64,000 nt of DNA from Tubulanus polymorphus (Eukaryota > Nemertea > Palaeonemertea > Tubulaniformes > Tubulanidae). The position numbers and the translations under genes are program-made. The stretch is from assembly GCF_964204645.1 (NCBI RefSeq), contig NC_134028.1:22914153-22978152 (forward strand), given 5' to 3'. This document shows, in pieces, positions 46,201 through 59,594 of this stretch (positions are counted from its first letter, which is position 1; every line of letters begins with the position of its first letter). The notes beneath the pieces are model-generated. The model was given only the letters and a program-made list of their open reading frames with translations. It did not search any database and was not told the origin of the DNA.

Positions 46201-48433
46201 TTGTCACGAAGTTATAATAGCCTTATTGTCTACGTCCAAGTGTTTAGACTACCATCTCTAATAGTCTTATTCATACGCACCTGAAGGTATAGTATATATT
46301 CGTATGGCCACAGATTCCCCCGATGCCAACGGCGAATCGCTGCTGCGTGCATCACTATCAAATAATCCATTCTCGTAATGCGAACAAAGTCTCCTTCCCA
46401 TCATCGGCTACCTATTAATGCGTCGAAATCAAATTGATCCCCGAAATCTGAGACAAGATCTGTTGACCGTTTGTGCAATACAACCCGATAGTTTAGTAAT
46501 TCGACGATGGAAACTGGGGCATATTTGTTTATAGATAATGAAGACAACATGATGACTCGAACGCACCGATTGGGATCAATATCCGCCCAAATAGGTTTAC
46601 CTCTCCTCGCCGCTTGTGGCGCGGCTTTTACCGAGGAAAACCGAAAACCGGATAAGATGCCTGCAGAACGTGTTATATCTTGTGCGAAATCTGTCGAATT
46701 GTCACTAGGACAAATCTAATTTCTGACAGTCGCGAATTGAGACAGTCGTCGAATTCCAGCTACTTTGATGTATAAGATGTTAGGTAAATATCGCAAAGCT
46801 TTCAGATGCGATTTGAACTTGATTTGCCGAGGAGAACGGCTTTCGAAATTCTTTTGATAAATCAAACGGTCGTTTTTCTGAGTAACAATGACGCATACAA
46901 GCGGTGGATGCCGCAGGATCATCAACGAAATATTTATTAGAACAGTGCGCGGTTGAAGTTAGTGATATTTTATGAGCAACCTGAGCAACAGATCTTTTTC
47001 AAAAGATTTTCTCTCTGAAGCTTGGTATATGCGGATGTATATGGTTCGACGCGTCTCTACGATGCTGCACGTGTCAGGATTGAACACGAACGTGCGATGG
47101 AACCTGCCTTTTTTCCCGAGTAGAGCATTGACGATTCCGATGTCGTTGTTCTGTTAGCAGTAATAAACGTCGGAATAATGCGTCTGACTTTCAGCTGTAT
47201 GCTACTCAGGGAACTGAGAATATTCAAGCTTGAAATGGACCATTAATAACCATTAGAATAAATGCCAAAAGTCGAATGCCATGCATTTTCTACGCGAGTT
47301 GTGCTCGACATTAGATATAGCTTATTTTAAGCTTGGCATAGCTCTGAGCATATGAGTATATCATAAATCTGGACACGGGCTGACGTCCCTCGCCGATAGG
47401 ACGCAGTTCCCTGAAGGGCATAAATCGTATTAAGGGTACACGACCACTGTGGCCCTGGAAAATGAAGCCGTAGTACGGAAACCTTGCGCTTTTATGAAAC
47501 TGCGTCTCGAATCCGCTGTTTTTGATGTCTTAATCAACGTCCAATATGAGGGATATTTTTCACAGCGATCTCTCTACATATTGTCTAGACTAGATGATCG
47601 CTTTTAGTGATTGGTTAGTATCTGTTGATGAACGAGCCGGGTTATCTCCGAGTCGAAAGTTACTTAGGGAAATAAATAAGCCCGAAAAGCAAGCATTTTT
47701 TACTTTGATCTGGGAAACCGCGAATAAGTCAGGAAGCAACTAGGATTTCACTTAATCTCTAATAACCGAAATGGAGTCGTCAAAATGAGAAGGTGTTTTT
47801 TGCATGTCCACGAAAAAAGAAAACTGAATGAATATTTGGCTTCGGTAAGGGAAGAAGATAATACCGCGTGCCCTTTATTCGTCGTTCATGGTGGATTTAA
47901 AAAGTAAGGATAATAACTTGACCTGTGTGGCGCGTATATCCATCTTGTTTAAGAGGGATATTCGGCCGGAGCGGTGGCACTACAGGATATTACCACCAGA
48001 TATTTGCCACAATCCAATCAACGCAGTCAAATCTTTATAACAGCTTAATGAAAGAGGGGAACGGCTGAGGAGAAACGCTAATGATGTGTTATCAAGTTTA
48101 ACGATAGCTACATTCAGGAATATTGATACGTCGGCTACAAGTCGGAGGCCTGCTCTGCTCGACTAGCGCATTATTTTATACGCCATCATTAATGGCCCGC
48201 AGCCGCTGACAAATTGTATTATTGCCTTGACGAAAATTGAAAAGGGTGTCCTGCGCGTCAAGATTCGCTCGCGAGTTTAAAATTATCCAAATCGTTAATT
48301 TTCGAATGTCGATTCGATCGATAAATCGATGATGCCGGCCGTTGACGAGAGGTGCTACGGCTCGATCGATACAGAACCTTGAATTATCGCTCAATTCACC
48401 TCCGACCCTAGATTTCATTGTGCAGTAATGTCG

Positions 48434-48588
<155 letters not shown>

Positions 48589-49703
48589 GTTAATAGCGAC
48601 AGGTAGAAAAAAATCGACGAAAATGGATCGAGGAAAATTGGAAGGCGGGTCTGAAGGATAAAGGAGGGTATTCTTCGGGTAAAGCAGCCACGCCGAAGGC
48701 CACAAGTATTAGAAAATCTGAATGAAATACATCCAAAAAAGATGCAATTTCCCAGAGGATGAGTGTCAGATTTGCAGGATTCAACCATCTCCTCTGGGAA
48801 GGTATGGGGCCAGATTCCCGAAATAACCCGTAGATCTTAGTGAAAATGGTTCACTTGGTGCAGCTCAAAGTGTGTTTAATAATACCTCGTCATTTCCTTG
48901 ACCGGCAGGTTCTCCGAGTTATAATGCACCTTTTTATTCGCTAATCCATGGACTCTTAAAGAGTGGACTCTTTTAGGCTAATCTATAAGCCGCCATTTTG
49001 TGTGTTTTCACGCATCCTGCTTGGCCTCAATTCAATTTTTACCACGAGCGCCGAATGGAAATTGTCAAGTTTGACGAGATAAATAGCTACAGTGCTGATC
49101 AGGTAAAAACGGCTAGCTGATGAGGCGTGATTTTATTAGATAAATCACAGGCTACTGCCGGTTATTGTAACGGGCAGAATGGAGCTGATGTAATTACAAA
49201 AACAGTGAATGTTAGACACTGTAACGGTCGGGTGGTAATTGGTATGTAATACACAGTAACTCGACCACCAGTTACCACCAACAGCGACCCCCGCAGAAAT
49301 ACCATCACCACACGTAATGCGATTTGAAATCGCCCATTTTTTATACCGTAAATGGCCGCGGTCGTTGATAAACAGTAAGTAATGATATGAGAGCAGTGGT
49401 CACTATTATTAGTTTCCCTCGCATTGTCAGACGTTTCGCGCATTCTTTTGTGGAATTGTCGTGAAAAGAGGACTGAATGAAGACGATGAGAGATGATGCC
49501 CGACTAGAAATCTGTGAGATTGCTAACGTAAATTCCACCTGACGATAGCTGTTAGTGACCAGTTGAAACGTATAGTGGCTAATAAAATCAGATTTAGTAG
49601 ATTTCGGACATTTCCGTTATATGTTATGGGATTTTATTAATGTATTGTTAACCATTGGTGAAACATTCTGAGTCCATTTTTGGTTGATATCAATAAAGTG
49701 AAT

Positions 49704-49780
49704 AATCCAACGTTTCGACTCAAAATTCTATGAGCGATTTTCAAAATATTGCTGATAGATTCGAGTTAAAACGTTGGATT
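49704..49780. repeat. Foldback with AATCCAACGTTTCGACTC ends
   Basis: AATCCAACGTTTCGACTC faces GAGTTAAAACGTTGGATT with two to three mismatches around a 41-base loop. The AACGTTTCGACT phrase also occurs in the repeat near 7238. Confidence 0.6.
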
Positions 49781-51162
49781 CTCTCCTAGTTTTCTCATCT
49801 TATCGTGGATTTTTTCACTTTGCTCTGAGTCCACGTTGAAACCAGAAAACCTCACACATACAGAAAAGAAAAACGAGTTGGTAAATGTTTCGGCGATATA
49901 TCATCATTTCACGCGGACAGAGTGCACGGTGCCAGTTCACCGAGACACGAAAAACGTCAGTGTTTCTCGATCAATCGCGCGCCAGTAAATTGACTCGTCA
50001 ATTCATTGTCTTTTTTAGATTATCGCGAGGAATCTTCAGGGAGCGAGGCTTATACAGTGATTCCTGAACGACACCCGCAGGCACACACATATCCTGATTG
50101 ATGTACGTATTCGGACCTTCTGCTTGCCACCGCACTAGCGGCGCGAGTTATAGAAGTGACCGGCTAAATATCTACCACGATTCCGGTTAATCACATCCCT
50201 CGGGGAACCTGGCTAACTACGATACCGGAAAAAATAGTGCCCACTTTATGGTTCCGTTCACTTATTCTAGCCGTCGGGTATAAAATACATGGCCAGTCAA
50301 CTGCGGTCACTCTGATAATTAAATCTATCAACGTTGAACTCGTCGCCCGAGATGACAACTGTCCAGCGCTGCAGATATATTCCATTAACGATAAATCTGA
50401 CCCGTTCACCCATCTGACAATCGTCGATACAATCTTGACAGTTATAGGATCGTCGAACGAACGGGTTTTTTAAGCGTCATCCATAATCCGTATGTTTACC
50501 GCGACGAAACGATTGATATTCTAATTCAAAAGATTTGGTAAAATATTGAGACGTTGAAAACTCAATTAGGCGCGAGTGACCGCCGGCGAAATCATGATTT
50601 TGCGAAGTAGAAAAGGTTTTTAATTTTTCATTCCGAAGGCGACGACTGCGATTCGCAGCCACGCGCACCGCAATCAAGTTCATTATTAGCATTCTATTAT
50701 CAGGCGTTTTATGAATTCATTTTATATCACTTGAACCGATGAAACGGGGGCCGCCAATAGCTTTTTGCGACTGTCATTAATCAACTTAATTATCTTGTCA
50801 AGAACAGACTCGTCAAAACTGGTTCTGGAAGAAGTCACCGACGCAGTGAACGCATCGCGACTTGTGTGTACTTTATTTAGATCATTAGTTTTTTTAGCTG
50901 TTCCGGGTAAGTCCGCTGACAGTTTGGATTTTCCGTGGATGGAATTACCAATTATAATACTGTATACTATTGAATAACTAATTAATTAGGTATTACTGTA
51001 AAACCAGTGACCGATGAGTTTTCCATCACCACAGTTTCCGCTGGTGTTTATCGTTACGATATTCGTAGCGTATCAATAATTAACAAGATGCGCGACCAAA
51101 TAAACGAACACTTTACTTCGAATTATTCAAACAACGCGAGAAAAGAGTTCGTACTAAATCAG

Positions 51163-51419
51163 CTATGGTGGCACATTACGGTGGCTGATTCGGGCCATAC
51201 TAAAAAATTTTTCTGTACGGTTAGAGCAACGATAAAACATTTTCGCACTGGCCCGTTTTTTGAACTGACCAAACTTTTTGAATTCTCGCGCGAGAAAACC
51301 AAAAGTTTTGAATTCTCAAGCGAGAAAACCCAAAAAACGGGCCAATGTGAAAATTGTTTTATCGTTGCTACAGCCATACAGAAAAATCTTTTTAGCATGG
51401 CCCTGATCAGCCACCATAG
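51163..51419. mobile_element. CTATGGTGGCTGAT-ended MITE, copy 2
   Basis: CTATGGTGGC with a short insertion and then TGATTCGGGCCATACTAAAAA faces TTTTTAGCATGGCCCTGATC then AGCCACCATAG. Internal inverted pairs (GCACTGGCCCGTTTTTTG against AAAAAACGGGCCAATGTG) make almost the whole element a hairpin, with AATTCTCGCGCGAGAAAAC motifs in the middle. Confidence 0.8.
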
Positions 51420-51464
51420 ACACGATAGAAAACACATTTGCACATTTGTTCACATTTGCCCATA

Positions 51465-51500
51465 TTTTTTTTTTTGGGGGGGGGTGGGGGGGGGGGGGTT
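51465..51500. repeat. Poly-T / poly-G run
   Basis: Nine or ten T then about 24 bases almost all G on the plus strand. It could form a G-quadruplex; such runs are also prone to assembly error. Confidence 0.8.
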
Positions 51501-51632
51501 CTCGCGCGAGAATTCAAAAGTTTGATTTTGAATTCTCGCGCGAGAAAACGGACAAATGTGAAAATTGTGAAAATTTGTTCATCGTTTCTCTACCCGTAGA
51601 GAAAATCTTTTGGTATGGCCCGAATCAGCTGC
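51500..51632. mobile_element. Partial CTATGGTGGC-family element, copy 3
   Basis: Contains TTCTCGCGCGAGAA twice and ends in GGTATGGCCCGAATCAGCTG, as in the right arm of copy 2. The left end is missing and the G run abuts it. Confidence 0.6.
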
Positions 51633-51774
51633 ACTAAAGCATGGACTGGAACCGAAATGTCCAATTATGTACTTCGATATATAAGCAAAAGATTATGTAT
51701 AAAATTCGACCACCGATCACGCAATATCTGGACTTGGATTGCCCATTAAAGAATGAAATCCCCTGTTCCCCTCC

Positions 51775-51970
51775 CGGCAGGTGTCACTGGCGGATTTGTA
51801 CTTACTTAATCCCTTCGCTCTTGGTAGGGCATAGGCCATCAATGGTCCTTTGCCATTTTCTCCTGTCACCTGACTATTCTCTCTAAGCTGATTCCACGAG
51901 TAGCCCGTGGCCTTCTGGTCACCAAAAAGGTCTCTCCTCCAGCTATTTCTTGTTCGGTGTCTTCAATTCC
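51775..51970 (-). mobile_element. LINE-type retrotransposon tail (degenerate)
   Basis: On the minus strand the frame DRRKWQRTIDGLCPTKSEGI ends K-stop (stop complement at 51802-51804). The GLCPT-x-SE ending is familiar from the C-terminus of many non-LTR reverse transcriptase polyproteins. Upstream the frame is broken by stops and a shift (RRPRATRGISLERIVR in another frame), so only a 3' fragment remains. Family within the LINEs not determined. Confidence 0.5.
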
Positions 51971-52157
51971 CTTGTGTATTCCATGGTGGGTTTGTAAGAG
52001 ACACCAAAGCAAGCAAATCAAACCAAATCTATACCATTCAAATAACTAAGAGCAAATAACTAGGGGAGGGGGCAGGAAACAGATTAACATTTACAGTATG
52101 CGAATACAGATAAAAGTAAGTAAGATGATACACAATATCCCCGTGTTGATAAAAATT

Positions 52158-52320
52158 CGAGAGATTACCTCACAATAAATCAGCGAGAGACGTTAAATCA
52201 GTAATCGAGTATACGCTTGATGATGGCTAATAGGTTTTAGCCGAAAATATGCCCTAAATATATTCTCGTCTACCACTGATATCTAACGTCTTTCGCTGAT
52301 TTACTGTGGGTATTTTCTCG
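52158..52320. mobile_element. Foldback element with ~45-bp inverted arms
   Basis: From CGAGAGATTACCTCACAATA through AATCAGCGAGAGACGTTAAA at the left, faced by ATCTAACGTCTTTCGCTGAT then TTACTGTGGGTATTTTCTCG at the right, with about seven mismatches. Spacer about 70 bases, non-coding. Confidence 0.75.
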
Positions 52321-55192
52321 ATCACAAAAAACACTTTTGTTTTAGTAGAAGATTTTCATTTTAAGGATGTGTTTATTTCAGACCACACTTACACCATTAG
52401 GCAATAGAAACTTATACAAATTGCTTTTAGCATCGGAACTAAAAGTCCCGATTTTAATCTTATATGAATGTTTTCGCTTCAGGCGACAGCTACAAAAATA
52501 GCTCGTCAAAGCAAAAAAAAACATACTTTTGATCAACTCGCTGAAATATCTATTCTAAGACGTTACATTCGTATACGTTAAAATAGTAACTTCCATCGGG
52601 AACGATTTATCTGTTAAAGAGTTACGCAAATTCTTGATTTCATCCATTGTATAATGACGAAATTGGGCAAGCTTATTTCGTATAGTGTTTATCCAGGAGT
52701 TGAAGGAAGAGTTGACAGAGTGGTTTGACACGTCTTTACTCCTAATGGTCTCTTCGTCAGTTGCTGATAGTGTTTGTGACAGTGTCTCGTCAGTCTCACC
52801 GCTATCAGATCGCTTCGAAAATGGAAAGGGTGATTTTCGAGAAAAACCTTATTCGCGTATTGCGAAATTGCAAAAATCATTACGAAAATAATACACGATC
52901 CAGTACTCATAAGTATACGAGCTCACGTTTGTTTATGGGTTGTATATCGCGTTTGGAAAATGTCGAGATTTGAATAATGATCGTGATAGACTAACGAAGG
53001 TCTATTTATGAAAATGAACACTTATTTATAAAGCTTTGCGCTAATTAACTGCTCCATCTGTACTTTCTATGTAATAATAAAGCTTTGATTAATGAGGATG
53101 CCGAAAGCTGATCCGGAGAAAATTAGAAAAAAAAAATCGGCATGACGCATTAGCGCGAGTATCCAGCGGTTACTTCCTCTGTTTCAATTATACCGCAGTC
53201 TTATAGATATCTTATATAGCCTTATTATAAAGACTTTATTTTATAATCTAGTCGGTGATGGTGACAAGGGTTTATACGGTTAGTGATTTAGTGATCTAAT
53301 GATCGATGATATGTTCAAACCAATAGAATTAGGCGCCACGTCGCATGACGTCGAATCCCACAGGCATCGATCTTGTTTACGTAGTTCAACAAAATGGTTA
53401 AATGTTGAAAATGTCTCCATTTTCTTTTCTAACTCATAACTTCTGATTCTAGTAAATATTTACATTTCAACCGATATCATTCCTACGTACGTACAATACG
53501 CTATTACTATCATCTCAGTAAATAGATTTTCAGATATTTACATCTAAACAGTCATCATTTTGTTGAGCTGAAACCCGGGGAAATGCATGAATAGAATTTA
53601 GAATATGAATGGAATTTAAAAAGAAACAACAAAAATGCAATATTTATTCAATATGATGCAATGTTGGAATGAACTAAGATAAACAATGCAGTCAATGTAT
53701 TGATGACATGTTATGTTTATGCGATTAACTAGGATATCGTTCAGATAACTGAACTATGCAAGTATTCTTCCGTGATATCAAATTGTTATTTAACGACTGA
53801 TTGAACAATGCTTTTTATCTTCATCTTGTCATATATATTGAAGAACACTCCGAAATAACTGTAAAAGCTCTACTGGTGTTCACTTTGCCGATTCAACCCA
53901 AAGGGGTTCTCCGCTCTCTGGTAACCGCATAATGACTGCTATCATTGTGCTGGGGGTTGTCTCTGAAAGCATGTCTTCTATAGTCTGAAAGCTGAATATC
54001 CGATGGAATGGGCGTGATACTTTAAATGCCAGCAAGCTTCAGCTCAAGTGTCGGAATTACCTTTGTTTTAGCTATCACCTAAGGCCGAATAGCTCGAATA
54101 GCCAAATGGTTGATTATATTTGAACCTTATATTCTAAGTCTCGAGCGTTCAAGCTCCGATGGGACTGATGTTCATGGAGTCGACGAACGCCCAAATCACA
54201 AACGGAACGAATTAATCCAATCATATCGAAAACCAGTCCGTCGTTCAAGTCGTAATTCAAGGGTTAACGGTTTTCAAGTCTCTCCGGGTTAAGTTTAAAG
54301 TCAAATGTCAATTATGATACAGTAAAACGTAAGGAGATGATAATGCGATTTAACGCCGTCTGAATTATGGATAGGTAACCTTTCAGCGTGAAAAATGCGC
54401 CGATATAAAACGTTACGCCGTCAGTGATGCTGATTGGTTTTTAACAAAAGGCAGATACTTTTAATCAGGAAACGTAATTCATTCGGCGAAAGACAGCGCG
54501 AGCAGTAACTGATATTGTTCCTTATTGAAAGACGACTATTCTCCCTCCTCAAGTCTGCAGCTGTTATTAATGATGGGTAATTTATATTCCTCTCCGCCAG
54601 TCAAAGGAACGGACGTCCATGTAATAGAAACTAACCGCGACATTCTTATACCCGAATCTAGAATTCGACACCGCCGTTAAAGATTCATTAAAAATTCATT
54701 CGAAACTGTAGTTGAATATACTGAGCTGAAAAAAAACGTTAAAAATTTCATGAGGTTATTTCATATTATGGCTGCAATAATTATATTATGGCGACAACTT
54801 GAAATAGTATTCCGTCAAAGATATATACAGGGAGCTAATTCCTAGCCGGGAATTTCAGACGTTGGAATTTGAGATGTTTTGTTGTATTTTGATATTTTTG
54901 ATCTCAGATGCTAGCTGCTTCTGCTGCGACCACGTCATCTAGTAGCGTGCATTCCTGCACACCAAGGATAGCCTACAAATATAACATATCCAGAAGACAC
55001 AGCGATGACGACCTTTCGCGATCAATAGATTATCAGAACTGCTTTTAGCAAGTGCAGATCTCATATAAAAGTTATTCGAGAATCAAGATAATTTTCTAAT
55101 CTGAATTCAGATCTACATAGACTATTGAAACGGTATCTACTACGATTATGGTCAGAGATTTCACTTCTCCCGTAGTTCAAAAGAAATCGATA

Positions 55193-55373
55193 AACGTTAA
55201 GACAAATAGAACTTTGAAGGTTAACCTTGATTTTGTTAAAAGTACGAACTTACGCTTATAGTGTAGCGACGCTTTATGAGGTAATGACGGGACATAAACC
55301 TGATGAAGCTACTGTACACTGTAAGCGAAAGCTCGTACTTTTTGATAAAAGTACTATTTGTCTTTAGGTTAAC
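55193..55373. mobile_element. Foldback element
   Basis: AACGTTAAGACAAATAG at the left faces CTATTTGTCTTTAGGTT at the right; further in, AAAAGTACGAACTTACGCTT faces AAGCGAAAGCTCGTACTTTT and TATAGTGTAG faces CTACTGTACA. No coding capacity. Confidence 0.7.
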
Positions 55374-55386
55374 TGATTAAACACCA

Positions 55387-55517
55387 GGGCCCAGTTTCAC
55401 GAAAAATTTAAACTCAAATTTTTGGTGTAATTGCCATTGGTTACTTCATGTTTTCAATGAGGACAACAATTCAAACTTAACCGTTTTAGGCTTAAACTTT
55501 TTCGTGAAACTGGACCC
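55387..55517. mobile_element. Foldback element, GGGCCCAGTTTCACGAAAAA ends
   Basis: GGGCCCAGTTTCACGAAAAA followed by TTTAAACTCAAA faces CTTAAACTTTTTCGTGAAAC then TGGACCC. The terminal GGGYCCAGTTYCAC is shared with the elements in EME1 introns 4 and 6. Confidence 0.75.
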
Positions 55518-56114
55518 AGCAGGTTAACACTGCTTCTCCACATCTCTCTTCAATAGAAATGGGCAATTATTTTTTCACAGGAGCTAGGGAGTCTCCCTTC
55601 CGGTATACGAGCCCACCACATAAAGAAATATAGGGACTGACCAAAGACTCTATCGATTCTTTCTTCGGTAATTCATAATACGCTTATGATACATTTACTA
55701 TCGGAACAATAGACGATTTAGAAACGTTTATTTTGAGGCGATGATTTAGGATGGGATCAGATACGACGTTAGCCGCGTGTCGGTGAATCGTTATAGTCGG
55801 ATAGAGGAACATCGACGTAATCCTTGATTAAAAGTAATCGATGTCACAACATTTGTAAACAGGACACGAGCAAGTGACAGCGGGATTCTATTATTAGATT
55901 GTCTGGATGTATTTCGGCTTATGCTACTTAAAGATTAGAAAGACGAGACGGCATTTTTCCTAATTAGAAAAAAATAAATGCTCCCTGCTGCATATTCTGC
56001 TGAACAGACAAGAGGCCGACGAGAAACTTTTCTTCGAATGAAAACTGACCGAAAAAATAACGATTCAATTTCCGTTGAATGGCGGGTGACTGGCGGATGT
56101 TACGCAATGTAATC

Positions 56115-56167
56115 GATTGCACCATGGACGTATAAACTAGATCTAGTTTATACGTCCATGATTGCAC
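56115..56167. repeat. 36-bp perfect palindrome flanked by 8-bp direct repeats
   Basis: 56124-56159 reads ATGGACGTATAAACTAGA then TCTAGTTTATACGTCCAT, a perfect palindrome (38 bp if the outer C and G are counted). GATTGCAC stands immediately before (56115-56122) and again at its right end (56160-56167). The layout is that of a tiny insertion with an 8-bp target duplication. Confidence 0.9.
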
Positions 56168-56225
56168 TGATCACGCGTGTATTGATACGCGATCATCAGC
56201 GAAGGTATACGACTAGTCTCTGTCA

Positions 56226-56260
56226 GACCTTGGAGTTGTCAGACTGATTACTCCAAGGTC
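56226..56260. repeat. Short inverted repeat
   Basis: GACCTTGGAGT and ACTCCAAGGTC face each other with 13 bases between. It lies about 60 bases from the perfect palindrome. Non-coding. Confidence 0.7.
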
Positions 56261-56908
56261 AGTCGTTAAGAAGGCGCGGCGTCTATGTCGGTTGCGACGG
56301 TGAGGAGGGTCTCGAACAGTCGCATCGTCGCAGAACATGTGCGACGCACTGCCGTTGCTGGTGCAATGTTGTAAGGACGCGTTGCTCGACGGGACTTTTT
56401 TTTTACCTCTGGCATTATTACAGTCTCCGTCAGTTGTAAAGCAGCCTCTAGGTCGTGGGTGGACCTATACGCTATTTGTTCCGGCACAATTTGTCATAAA
56501 AGCCAACAAATCAACCATTTAGTGGCAATCCAAAGACGCACATAATTGTTGCAAGAGGAATTGTAAACCGTTGAGCCTTAGCACCCACAACTATCAACTA
56601 CGCGAGCTGTGATCAAAGTTGCATCCAACTCATCGATGATAGCGATCACCACTCTCTTGCATTTTTTCACAGAAGGCAATTCAACGAAGTCCTTTCGTCG
56701 CTAACGTTTTTTGTACATCGCATTATCTTTGCCAGTTTACACGTACATAACACGATACAGTTCAGTGTCATCTTGTAGAAGTCGAGTTCTGTGAGAAGCG
56801 ACAAATGACTATTTTGTTTCTTGCATGGGTAGCGGGCATGGCCTGAAATAAATGTCCATCAAATCTCCTTCAGCTTATGCTAACGATTCAACTGATGAAG
56901 AAAACGTT

Positions 56909-57160
56909 TTAACCGAGGCTTGATAGGCTCTTCGATGGTCTATAATTACTTCTTAAGCAGTGCTGCTTTCCCACCTTAATAATAGCTGAAACGACTGTGT
57001 TATTGGTTGTCAAGTCCCCACCAGAGAGGCCCACTTTTAGGACTCCTCCGGGACAAATTATCGTGTAATCGGAGTCTAAAGATGTGCAACCATCGCTGTA
57101 TGAAAATTCATATGAACCATCACCCCTGAGGGCCCCTTTCTTCCGCTCAAATGTTATCAC
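56909..57160 (-). other. Unassigned coding-like frame
   Basis: The frame reads GALRGDGSYEFSYSDGCTSL then DSDYTIICPGGVLKVGLSGG and ends in a Ser-rich tail. Composition (Gly, Ser, Asp, Cys) and the lack of runs suggest a possible exon of an extracellular protein. I see no firm splice partners and recognise no family. Confidence 0.2.
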
Positions 57161-57808
57161 AGGTTTTGCGTGCGGCTGCGTTTTTCCTTATGCCATAATC
57201 AAATTCGTATCCTTATTCTTATGTGCGTAGATACAGTTTGATGTTCTTGAAATAGAATCTCCTCCGTTTCTGGAATTATCTGAAAACTCTCACTACAATT
57301 TTAGTTGAAAACAAAGGATGAAGTGACGAACGCTATTAATAGAGGAAATTATGGAAAGCCATAAGGGCAATATTGTTACCTTAATCGTCAGCGACGGGTA
57401 GAATTTCTCAACAAAACCTGATTAAGAAATACTTCAGTCGTTTGGGATCGAACGCATGATGTTAGAATTGGGCGATAATAAGACTTTTGATATAAACTTT
57501 CAAGAACAATTGAGGAGACAATTTTCAAGCAGTACGGAATGGTACGATCGATTACGGGCACGAGGATAATTGCTCGTGGCGGTATACTCAATTTAACAAC
57601 CGCCGCATCGGGAACCTGAGAATGAAAACCAGATCCCGATGAAAAATATCGGTGAGTCATAACCTCCAGACAGCTATCAGTTTCAAGAAAGATATAGAAA
57701 CTAAAACGACCTAAATTTTAAAATAGGATACGAACAGATTAGGGGCAAACTGTTCACACTATTGATTCTGTGGAAGGTGTAAGAAGGAAAACTAGATACT
57801 GGTAATGT

Positions 57809-57988
57809 GGTATGGTTGGACGACCTACAGTTGAGATTGCATCGGAAGAGCTACACAAAGTAGACCAACTTATCAAATATGAAGAAGAGTTGTTGAGCTA
57901 TAACGTGCATTCGCGAACTACAGATTACCTAACTGTAAGCAAGCATTGTGATTCCATGATTAGAAATCATTCTCTTACAATCAAATAG
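57809..57988 (+). other. Unassigned short coding-like frame
   Basis: A frame of about 57 codons from an ATG (MVGRPTVEIASEELHKVDQL then IKYEEELLSYNVHS) closes at TAG; GTAAGC at 57936 could be a donor after YLT. It reads like a charged helical segment, but nothing around it supports a gene. Confidence 0.2.
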
Positions 57989-58214
57989 ACCTAATATGAA
58001 GGGCGCATACATCGTAACTCCCAAACTCCTCGGCATATTTTGTCCATATGACGGTCGCATATAAGATGGGGGTTCTGGCGCAAATTTTCAAATAACTCAA
58101 GTCGTCGAGTAATTTGACGACTTGACTTCAAGTAACTTGAAGATTTTCAGGGTCGATGACTGTCATCAGATTCGTATCCCTGCTAAGAGAGGATGCCAGT
58201 ATTTTATCTTTTTA

Positions 58215-58535
58215 TTTTGTCGCTGGCGGTTGCTGAAAATCGCGTCATAACGAACCGCTGACAGACGCAAAATGTCGCTTGCAGTTGCGACCAGTGCCTC
58301 GTCGCAACTATCCTGTTTCTGGTGGATAGGTACCGTTTCGATAACCATATTCTAGCTCTTCGTCGCTTATGCTTTGGTTTGATCCGACAAGTCTATCGTT
58401 CACCATGGCGGCAATTGCGATCTACGGCTTGAGTCACCGGCAACCGCAAGGCGTCGCTAGCAGTTGCAGCAAATCATTGGCAACCGTAAGGTATCACTAG
58501 CAGTCGTAACGAGTCACCGGCAGGCGCAAAAACGA
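58215..58535. repeat. Degenerate direct/inverted repeats (GGCAACCGCAAGGCGTCGCTAGCAG type)
   Basis: GCAACCGCAAGGCGTCGCTA, GCAACCGTAAGGTATCACTA and related phrases recur about every 45 bases at 58430-58530; inverted relatives (TCGCTGGCGGTTGC) occur near 58218-58310. Looks like an old foldback or satellite remnant. Confidence 0.55.
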
Positions 58536-59594
58536 CCATAACGCCTGCTGTAAGGCGTTCTTGTTAGCCTCTTTGGTCGAAATTGGATTTTTTTCCGTCC
58601 ACTGCCGCAGATGTGAGACATCTTATAAATTACAGTTAGAATATTTGCCGATTCATTGCGACACTGGACACATTATATATCACCGCGCCAATTGCGCCAA
58701 TCAAGAAAAAGTGGCCGAGATAATGATAATAAATCTGACGATGCTGAAAGGCGACCAGTAATTGAGACACGTCGTGTTAATGTATGGTTTGAGTTTACAA
58801 CTATTTGCAGGAGTTGTTCTACTAAACACACGAAATCGAGCGAATGTGTTCAGTTTATTGAGTGGCGCATCCGTCAATTCCGTCTCGAGTAAACCGGGCA
58901 GCAAACACCGAGATGATCTCTAATCGGGCGATACGTGAGCCGGCCTAAAACGTACGAATTGATCAGAATTGTAGTTCTTTCGCTTGAACAGACGTTCCCT
59001 TGATTATTAATACAAACAAAATGCTCACAGTCGGTCGTGTTGATTTTATAAAATGACAGATCTGTTTTCTCGCCCGCGGATTGTTTAACAATCCGCAAAA
59101 TCAGATCTATTAAATAAATAAGTTTCAATCGACGTCGCCTCGGCTACCAGTGATCTATCCCCTTGTTGTTGACGTAAGCCCCTGTAGAATGCCACGCGGG
59201 GTTTGCTGCTTTTATAACGAATTTCCCAACGGCGCCGATTAACTGTGAATATTAAAACGATGCACGAGGTGCATAGTTTTCATACATGCAAAATCGTTTC
59301 TCATTTGCTTTATCCGAAATAATGAGGAACTGCCAACGCTACCGCGGCAATCGAGGGTTACACTTATGGCAAGTGAGGATCCGCCAGGTTCGCTAGAAGT
59401 AACTCGGTCTTACGTGTCCAATTTATTTTACATTTCGGTTAAAATGGCATCATCTTTTCTTCGCATAAATAAATCAGTTATTTGACACAGACACTGAATA
59501 TAGGGTTGAATTTGATGTACCTTAATTGGGTTCTGTAATTATGTATGGATTCTGGAGCCTAGAAATTCAGCTCAAACTTGATGAATGAACTGAT

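Noticed and set aside
51007-51525. 172-codon plus-strand frame
   Set aside because: Lies mostly inside the CTATGGTGGC MITE and runs into its G tract; composition follows the repeat.
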